Shown: positions 59,436 to 64,000 of the stretch, one piece after another
How the letters are laid out: every line of letters starts with the position of its first letter
How positions within the stretch are numbered: position 1 is the stretch's first letter
DNA from: Microbacteriaceae bacterium
Lineage (GTDB): Bacteria; Actinomycetota; Actinomycetes; Actinomycetales; Microbacteriaceae
Assembly (NCBI GenBank): GCA_019638805.1
Contig: JAHBTA010000001.1
Coordinates: 186,001 to 250,000 of the forward strand
Direction: 5' to 3'
Length of the DNA: 64,000 nucleotides
Program-made: the position numbers and the translations under genes
The notes under the pieces: model-generated
Told to the model about the DNA's origin: nothing
The model's database searches: none
The model's input: the letters and a program-made list of their open reading frames with translations, nothing else

Positions 59436-60515
59436 TCAGTCGTCTCCTCCCAAGCGTTGCTCGATACGGGCGTTGGCCTGCAGCCAAGCATTCTCGATGT
59501 GCTCGCCACGAACGTGGATGTACTGGCTCGTGGTCGAGAGCCAGTTGTGGCCGAGCAGTTCTTGGAGCGCCTTCAAGTCCATCCCGGCCCCGTAGAGCGA
59601 GGAGGCGCAGTAGTGCCGGAGGACATGCGGCGTCATGCGCCCCGCCCACGCCGGCAGCCACTTCTCAGTCTCATCGGCCAGAGCGCGACGCAACGCGTTC
59701 GGGCCGACCCGCAACGGACGATCCAGGTCGCGGTCGATGCGTTCGCTCGGCAGCATCGGCGCATCCGGGTTGCTCCAATCCGACCCGAACAGGGGGCGGA
59801 CTTCGGCAAGCCACCAGTCGATCAACTCGGCTGCGCCATTGATCGCGGGGATCAGGCGGGGCTTGTAACCGCGGCCGCGTGAGCCTTTCCCGAATCGGAC
59901 GTGCAACTTGCCGATCTGCCCGAGGTCTGGCCGCCAATCCCGAATGTCGAGCATCACCGACTCACTGATCCGCAGCCCGACCCTGCGCCAGAGCGACGCG
60001 GCGAAGTAATCCCTAGCGGCAGGCAGGTACTTCCGGGCATCCGCGATCGACAGACGCCAACACTCGAAGAACTCGGCGACCTCGGCATCCGAGGGCGGCA
60101 CCCGCACCTTGCCCAACGAGACCCCGGAGGGCCGGTTCCACTCGTCGATCGGCTGCTCGACCACGATCCCGGTCGCGGCGCGAATCTCGCCGAGATAGCG
60201 GGCGATCAGGAAGTCATAGAACTGGGCGATCATGCCCGCCTTGCTCGCCCGAGTCGACTGAGCTCGCCCCAGGCGACGCTGCTCGGCGAGGAAGTTGTCG
60301 CCGTCGGCGTAGCCCGCAGACCAGATCGGCCCGGACAACGACTGGGCGAAGTCGAACACGACCGACCGGGAACTGGTGATGTAGCCGTCCGAGATCCCCG
60401 CCGCAGCCTGCGCCAGAGCGTACTGGTCGATCAGTTCCTGCTCGAAATCGTCAGCATCCAGCGGCGACGCCACGAGCGGCGTCGCCAGCAAGCTCGGCAC
60501 TGGCCTCAGCACCAT
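59436..60515 (-). CDS. Tyrosine recombinase/integrase (active form)
   Basis: A 359-aa tyrosine recombinase with the catalytic set Arg182 (GLRISE), Lys210, His297 and Arg300 (TPHVLRHY), His323 (LGHNWLSTT) and Tyr332 (SQYIHV). The N-terminal SAM-like core-binding domain spans about 25-125. It should cut and join the element ends at the gttcg core. First of the three-gene minus-strand module close to the right inverted repeat, the usual place for an integrase. Confidence 0.93.
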   Translation of the reverse strand: MVLRPVPSLLATPLVASPLDADDFEQELIDQYALAQAAAGISDGYITSSRSVVFDFAQSLSGPIWSAGYADGDNFLAEQRRLGRAQSTRASKAGMIAQFYDFLIARYLGEIRAATGIVVEQPIDEWNRPSGVSLGKVRVPPSDAEVAEFFECWRLSIADARKYLPAARDYFAASLWRRVGLRISESVMLDIRDWRPDLGQIGKLHVRFGKGSRGRGYKPRLIPAINGAAELIDWWLAEVRPLFGSDWSNPDAPMLPSERIDRDLDRPLRVGPNALRRALADETEKWLPAWAGRMTPHVLRHYCASSLYGAGMDLKALQELLGHNWLSTTSQYIHVRGEHIENAWLQANARIEQRLGGDD

Positions 60516-60565
60516 CGACCCACCTGTTCAGGAATCCTGCCCATACATCGAGATTACACCGAAAC

Positions 60566-60582
60566 CTTCGAGAATTCCGAAG
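60566..60582. promoter_or_regulatory. Near-palindrome upstream of the recombinase gene
   Basis: CTTCGAGAATTCCGAAG is almost palindromic (5-bp arms around an EcoRI-like centre) and lies 51 nt before the recombinase start. It is a candidate operator for the XRE protein of the module. Confidence 0.45.
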
Positions 60583-60683
60583 TCTTGTCAGGCGATCTTC
60601 GAGGCGCGACGAACCTAGTAATCCTGCGGCGTGGACGCACCTTCCACCTATGAAATGCCCAGATGAACTCGTAGCAATGGAGA

Positions 60684-60709
60684 CAAAGTTTACGAGTTCG
60701 CCGGATTTC
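60684..60709 (-). repeat. Right terminal inverted repeat
   Basis: The reverse complement starts GAAATCCGGCGAACTCG and matches the left end at 19 of 26 positions. Outside lies gttcg and then GAAATC, so the right junction is a 6-5-6 palindrome GATTTC-gttcg-GAAATC, a typical recombinase core. Left-hand arm of the other junction is GAATGC. Confidence 0.7.
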
Positions 60710-60850
60710 GTTCGGAAATCTCAGGACCCCGCGCACCCACCGTCACATGCAGGGTAGGTGAGTTTTCGGGTTCGAGGAACCTGTTGATCGATGTTCACCG
60801 CGGCCAGAACGTTTCGAAGATGCTACCGCTCGTTCACTATCTGTTTTCGT

Positions 60851-60865
60851 TATCGAAGTACGATA
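60851..60865. promoter_or_regulatory. Candidate PadR operator
   Basis: TATCGAAGTACGATA is an inverted repeat with 5-bp arms, 5 nt before the ATG of the PadR gene. Binding here would block transcription or ribosome access. The location fits autoregulation of the PadR-ChrA unit. Confidence 0.55.
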
Positions 60866-60870
60866 CTGAC

Positions 60871-61209
60871 ATGAATGTGGGCGAGCCTGGATTCGAGCAC
60901 CGGGATCTGTTATCGGGCTTGGTGCGAATGCATGTGCTGCATCACGCGGCGCAGGAAGAGATCTACGGGAAGTGGATGATCGAGGAACTCGCCAGCCACG
61001 GCTACCGGCTCTCCCCAGGAACGTTGTATCCGATGCTGCACCGGATGGTGACCACCGGGTACCTCACCGTGCGTTCGGTGCGTGATGGCAGCACGGTGCG
61101 CAAGTACTACGCCGCAACCGATAAAGGTCGAGAAGGTCTCGCCTTGGCTCGGGAACGCGTGCAAATCTTCACCCGGAAGGATCCCTCCGATGACCGACCA
61201 GGCCAGTGA
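60871..61209 (+). CDS. PadR-family repressor linked to chromate transporter
   Basis: A 112-aa PadR winged helix: YGKWMIEELASHGYRLSPGT and LYPMLHRMVTTGYLTVRSV, followed by a short helical dimerisation end. ATG at 60871. Its 3' end overlaps the chrA gene by 20 nt, which means one transcript. PadR-ChrA pairs are known in actinobacteria. It should repress until chromate or another oxyanion binds. It lies just right of the recombinase element. Confidence 0.88.
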   Translation: MNVGEPGFEHRDLLSGLVRMHVLHHAAQEEIYGKWMIEELASHGYRLSPGTLYPMLHRMVTTGYLTVRSVRDGSTVRKYYAATDKGREGLALARERVQIFTRKDPSDDRPGQ

Positions 61210-62410
61210 GCCCCAGACAGAGACTCGCGGGTCGGTGTGGGAGGTGTTCCGGGTCTTCCTAAAGCTCGGTGTGACGTCGTTCGGTGGACCGATCGCACAC
61301 CTCGGATACTTCCGCGCCGAGGCCGTCGAGCGTCGGAAGTGGCTGGATGACCGGGAGTACGCCGACCTCGTCGCGCTCTGCCAGTTCCTGCCGGGACCTG
61401 CATCGAGCCAGGTGGGGTTCGGGATCGGCCTTCACCGCGCCGGAACTTGGGGCGCGATTGCCGCGTTCCTAGCGTTCACGCTCCCATCTGCGGTGCTGAT
61501 GGTCCTGTTCGCGTCCGGCGCGGCCCTGTTCTCGGGCCCAGTCGGGGCGGGACTGCTGGGCGGGCTGAAAGTCGTCGCGGTCGCGATCATCGCGCAGGCT
61601 GTGTGGGGGATGGCGAAGACCCTGACTCCCGACCGGCAGCGAGCATCGATCGCGGCCGTCGCTGCGGTCGCGGCACTGGTGTTCGCAGGCTCCATCGGGC
61701 AGGTGGCCGCGATCGTGCTCGGCGCGATCGCGGGGTACCTGTTCTGTCGCACCGACACCGGCGAGAGCGGAAGCACCTTGCATTTCCCGGTCCGTCGCAG
61801 CGTCGGTGTCGCGTCCTTGGTCTTGTTCGCAGTGCTGCTGTTCGGCGGGCCACTGATGGCGCTTGCAACCGGGAATGCCGAGGTGAAACTGTTCGATGCG
61901 TTCTACCGGTCCGGGGCCCTCGTGTTCGGCGGTGGGCATGTCGCCCTGCCCCTGCTGCAGGCCGCGACCGTCGACACGGGATGGGTATCGAGTCAGGATT
62001 TCCTCGCCGGGTACGGGGCTGCGCAAGCCGTTCCTGGCCCGTTGTTCACCTTCGCGGCGTTCCTCGGCACCATTTCCACCACCGGCCCCGGCGGGGTTCT
62101 CGGCGCTGCAATCGCACTACTGGCCATCTTCATGCCTGGGTTCTTGCTGCTTGTCGGGGTGCTGCCGTTTTGGAACACACTCCGCACCAAGACTTGGGTG
62201 CAAGCCGTGATGCGGGGCGCGAATGCCGCGGTCGTCGGCATCCTCGCCGCCGCCCTCTACGCGCCTGTATTCACGACAGCCGTCACCGGCCCCGGCCCAT
62301 TCTCCCTCGCGCTCGTCTGCTTCGTGCTGCTTGTTGCGTGGAAACTCCCGCCATGGGTCGTCGTCATCGTCGGCGCCAGTGGAGGGATCGCCCTCGCACT
62401 CATCGCCTGA
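61190..62410 (+). CDS. chrA: Chromate transporter ChrA (two-domain)
   Basis: A 406-aa transporter with two homologous CHR halves: VTSFGGPIAHLGYFR (about 30-44) and GALVFGGGHVALPLLQ (about 240-255), each followed by FLPGP or AVPGP (QFLPGPASSQ; QAVPGPLFT). About ten helices. Length is normal for long-chain ChrA. It exports chromate from the cytoplasm. ATG at 61190 chosen over upstream in-frame codons lying within the PadR gene. Complete. Confidence 0.93.
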   Translation: MTDQASEPQTETRGSVWEVFRVFLKLGVTSFGGPIAHLGYFRAEAVERRKWLDDREYADLVALCQFLPGPASSQVGFGIGLHRAGTWGAIAAFLAFTLPSAVLMVLFASGAALFSGPVGAGLLGGLKVVAVAIIAQAVWGMAKTLTPDRQRASIAAVAAVAALVFAGSIGQVAAIVLGAIAGYLFCRTDTGESGSTLHFPVRRSVGVASLVLFAVLLFGGPLMALATGNAEVKLFDAFYRSGALVFGGGHVALPLLQAATVDTGWVSSQDFLAGYGAAQAVPGPLFTFAAFLGTISTTGPGGVLGAAIALLAIFMPGFLLLVGVLPFWNTLRTKTWVQAVMRGANAAVVGILAAALYAPVFTTAVTGPGPFSLALVCFVLLVAWKLPPWVVVIVGASGGIALALIA

Positions 62411-62674
62411 CCTCGAAAGTCAACCCGCGCACACCGAGTCCAACTGGTGGCACTACGAGATCATCGCCGCTGCTCGCCAGCATCGCTTGAATCCTCCGCA
62501 CGCAGGGCGCAGGTAGTATCCCGACTTCACCGAAAAGATCGCGTTCAAGCAGAGCGTCCAGTGACACATCATCAGTCCTCTGAATATCCTTCGGCACTAC
62601 TCTGGCGAGGCTGCGCATGCAGTGTTCCTACCTATCCCTCGAATGATCCGGCTTTGAAAGAGGGAGTAGCACTG
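62411..62674. other. Gap between chrA and DprA-like gene, junction region
   Basis: No convincing gene in 264 nt. A 72-codon minus frame (62400-62618) has no ribosome binding site or family. The ICE backbone resumes at the end with GAGGGAG before the DprA-like gene. In comparable elements a coupling protein gene is expected between virB4 and this gene; it is absent. Confidence 0.5.
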
Positions 62675-63688
62675 ATGGACACGATTATCGAGTTGGCAGC
62701 AGATGAGCGGACCGCGAGGATGATCCTCGCGGTCGCGTCTGAACCAGGTGACGCGGTGACGGGGAGGATGATCCGCACCCTCGGCGCATCCGAAACGGTC
62801 ACCCGTGTCCTCGCCGATGAAGCCCCGGCAGGGCCGGATGGTGACACCTGGCAGCGACGCCTCGCACCACGCCTCGACGCCGCACAAATCCAGAGGGTGC
62901 TTGCTGAGACGGAGCGGCATGGGATGCGGGTGCTGATCCCCGGCGATGTCGAATGGCCGGCCGGGGTCGACGCGCTCGGTGATGGTGCACCGGTGGCGTT
63001 GTGGGCGAAAGGCGACACCGGGCTGCTGAGCCGGCCGGTGTGGGATCGCCTCACCGTCACCGGGGCCAGGGCATCCACCGCTTACGGGGAGCACGTCACG
63101 ACGGAGTTGGTGCAGTCGGCGATCACGGACTCCCGTGTGGTGTTTTCTGGTGGGGCGTATGGGATCGATGGTGTCGCGCACCGTGCCGCACTCGCCTCGA
63201 ATGGAGCGACGGTCTCGGTGCTTGCAGGCGGCCTGGATCGGCTGTATCCGGCAGGGCACACTGATCTGCTGACCCGTATCGGCAAACAGGGCTTGTTGGT
63301 GTCGGAGTTGCCGCCGGGGGCGGCGCCGACGAGGTGGCGGTTCCTGCAACGCGGCCGGCTCCTTGCCGCGCTCTCCGGGACCGTCCTCATCGCGGAAGCC
63401 GGGTACCGTTCCGGCACCCTCCATACCGCCGCCCGCGCATCAGAACTCGGCCGCCCGGTCGGTGCGATCCCCGGCCCGGTCACGAGCGCCACCTCTACGG
63501 GGTGTCATCGGTTGCTGCGTGACGGGCTCGCCGCGGTGGTGACTGGCTATGACGATGTGCGTGAGTTGCTGCATGGGGTTCGTGACCGGGCTCACCGTGC
63601 CGTGCGGGAGCGTGCGGGACTCGAGTCCGACCCGCTCGATGCCGGGCCGCCGGTGCAAGGTCGGGACCTGCGGGGGCCGGTGTTGTGA
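62675..63688 (+). CDS. dprA: DprA-like DNA-processing protein of the ICE
   Basis: A 337-aa DprA/Smf protein. The Rossmann core has GGAYGIDGVAHRAAL (about 157-171), LAGGLDRLYPAGH (about 181-193), and AEAGYRSGTLHTA (about 237-249) followed by PVGAIPGPVTS. DprA binds single-stranded DNA and loads RecA. ICE-borne copies may protect the incoming strand. The start at 62675 follows GAGGGAG. No GTGCACCTG leader precedes it, unlike other units, in line with the upstream rearrangement. Confidence 0.88.
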   Translation: MDTIIELAADERTARMILAVASEPGDAVTGRMIRTLGASETVTRVLADEAPAGPDGDTWQRRLAPRLDAAQIQRVLAETERHGMRVLIPGDVEWPAGVDALGDGAPVALWAKGDTGLLSRPVWDRLTVTGARASTAYGEHVTTELVQSAITDSRVVFSGGAYGIDGVAHRAALASNGATVSVLAGGLDRLYPAGHTDLLTRIGKQGLLVSELPPGAAPTRWRFLQRGRLLAALSGTVLIAEAGYRSGTLHTAARASELGRPVGAIPGPVTSATSTGCHRLLRDGLAAVVTGYDDVRELLHGVRDRAHRAVRERAGLESDPLDAGPPVQGRDLRGPVL

Positions 63689-63695
63689 GGCGGGT

Positions 63696-63758
63696 GGTGC
63701 ACCTGGTGTGAAGGCGACCGGCCCTGGTCGCTGATGGACAAACACCAGGAGGTATCTC
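63696..63758 (+). promoter_or_regulatory. Structured GTGCACCTG leader of surface-protein gene
   Basis: The clearest member of the family. GTGCACCTG at 63697; outer stem CCTGGTGT (63702-63709) with ACACCAGG (63742-63749), inner stem GCGACC (63714-63719) with GGTCGC (63726-63731). AGGAGG follows overlapping the outer stem end, and GTG at 63759 starts translation. The stem covers the start of the ribosome binding site. Confidence 0.65.
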
Positions 63759-64000
63759 GTGTCAGGATCACTCGCCCACATCACGCAGCCGGAGGCTGCG
63801 CCACCCAGAGCGGGGGTGCGACGCTGGCTGTCAGCATTGCTCGCGCTCCTGGTGATCGCGGGTTCGTTCGCGCTCGGCACCCAGCCCGCCCATGCCGGCA
63901 GTGAAGGCGTCGGCTACTGGACGTCAGATGGGGCGTTCCTGGGCGCGTACAACACGGATGTCGATGGTCGGCAGGCGTACTGCGCGGACCTGGACTCGGC
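63759..64000 (+). CDS. Secreted ICE surface protein, N-terminal part only
   Basis: 80 codons are seen before the window ends. A basic start and hydrophobic core (VRRWLSALLALLVIAGSFAL) with AHA-GS form a signal peptide. The mature part begins EGVGYWTSDGAFLGAYNTDV and has AYCADLDS, which resembles the thioester-type or Cys-rich start of large actinobacterial surface proteins (Cys-x-Asp). Such big proteins often end ICE transfer regions and may mediate contact with the recipient. Size and C-terminal anchor cannot be seen. Confidence 0.7.
   Translation, partial: MSGSLAHITQPEAAPPRAGVRRWLSALLALLVIAGSFALGTQPAHAGSEGVGYWTSDGAFLGAYNTDVDGRQAYCADLDS

Larger units (their letters stand above)
50441..60709. 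mobile_element. 10.3-kb tyrosine-recombinase element inserted in virB4
   Basis: The ends are imperfect inverted repeats of 26 nt (19 matches), starting GAAATCCGG, then GAACT after one base. Both outer sides share the 5-nt gttcg (50436-50440 and 60710-60714), as expected for the coupling or crossover sequence of a tyrosine recombinase. Inside are six plus-strand cargo genes and, at the right end, three minus-strand genes: zinc-ribbon degenerate recombinase, XRE protein and intact tyrosine recombinase. No named family was recognised. Confidence 0.7.

Noticed and set aside
58443..59882. Long plus-strand frame opposite the recombinase module
   Set aside because: Low-complexity translation without a domain, opposite clear recombinase and zinc-ribbon genes.

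Overview
The window is high-GC actinobacterial DNA. The Microbacteriaceae-like surface protein, MobF relaxase, SCO6880-type and DUF2637 genes suggest a relative of Microbacterium or Leucobacter; this assignment is inference. No rRNA, tRNA or CRISPR array was found. The sequence is a mosaic of accessory DNA with little ordinary chromosome.

Region 1 (1-13.8 kb) is a defence island whose GC looks lower than the rest. It holds a small operon of beta-flower-like proteins and a CSECG zinc-type micro-protein. A three-gene SIR2 / unknown / zinc-hook AAA ATPase operon follows. Next come a decayed cytosine methyltransferase remnant and a complete type I restriction-modification operon (hsdM-hsdS-hsdR) ending in a short XRE regulator. 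A second CSECG micro-protein lies at the far side. The two defence operons share a 36-nt upstream element. A truncated IS21-family element (13.87-15.5 kb) joins this island to a short chromosome-like stretch with a DUF916-type surface protein, an AhpD-like protein and an AraC regulator (15.5-18.25 kb).

Region 2 (about 18.26-64 kb) is an integrative conjugative element (ICE) that has received several insertions. Its backbone is a MobF relaxase-helicase, a cytosine methyltransferase with a second gene nested in another frame, an ArdC-like antirestriction protein, a primase-polymerase, a DUF2637 membrane protein, a ParB-like protein, and type IV secretion parts. These parts are a VirB8/TcpC-like anchor, an M23 peptidase-transglycosylase, two VirB2-like small membrane proteins, a VirB6/TrbL-like channel, an SCO6880-type protein and a VirB4 ATPase. 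A DprA-like protein and the start of a secreted surface protein close the window. Most backbone transcription units begin with a similar leader: a GTGCACCTG motif, then a hairpin, then the ribosome binding site.

Inserted cargo includes: (i) 24.6-36.06 kb, with a metal chaperone, two P1B ATPases, a cupin, an oxidoreductase, a methyltransferase, Crp/Fnr, TetR with MMPL, and AraC; (ii) a minus-strand methyltransferase/hydrolase pair between the two VirB2-like genes; (iii) a 10.3-kb element (50.44-60.71 kb) bounded by imperfect terminal inverted repeats and inserted in the 3' end of the VirB4 gene. That element carries an MMPL exporter, a two-component system, an MFS exporter and small membrane proteins, plus a tyrosine recombinase, an XRE protein and a zinc-ribbon degenerate recombinase. 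A PadR-ChrA chromate module (iv) follows. No coupling protein (VirD4/TcpA) or ICE integrase is visible in the window.
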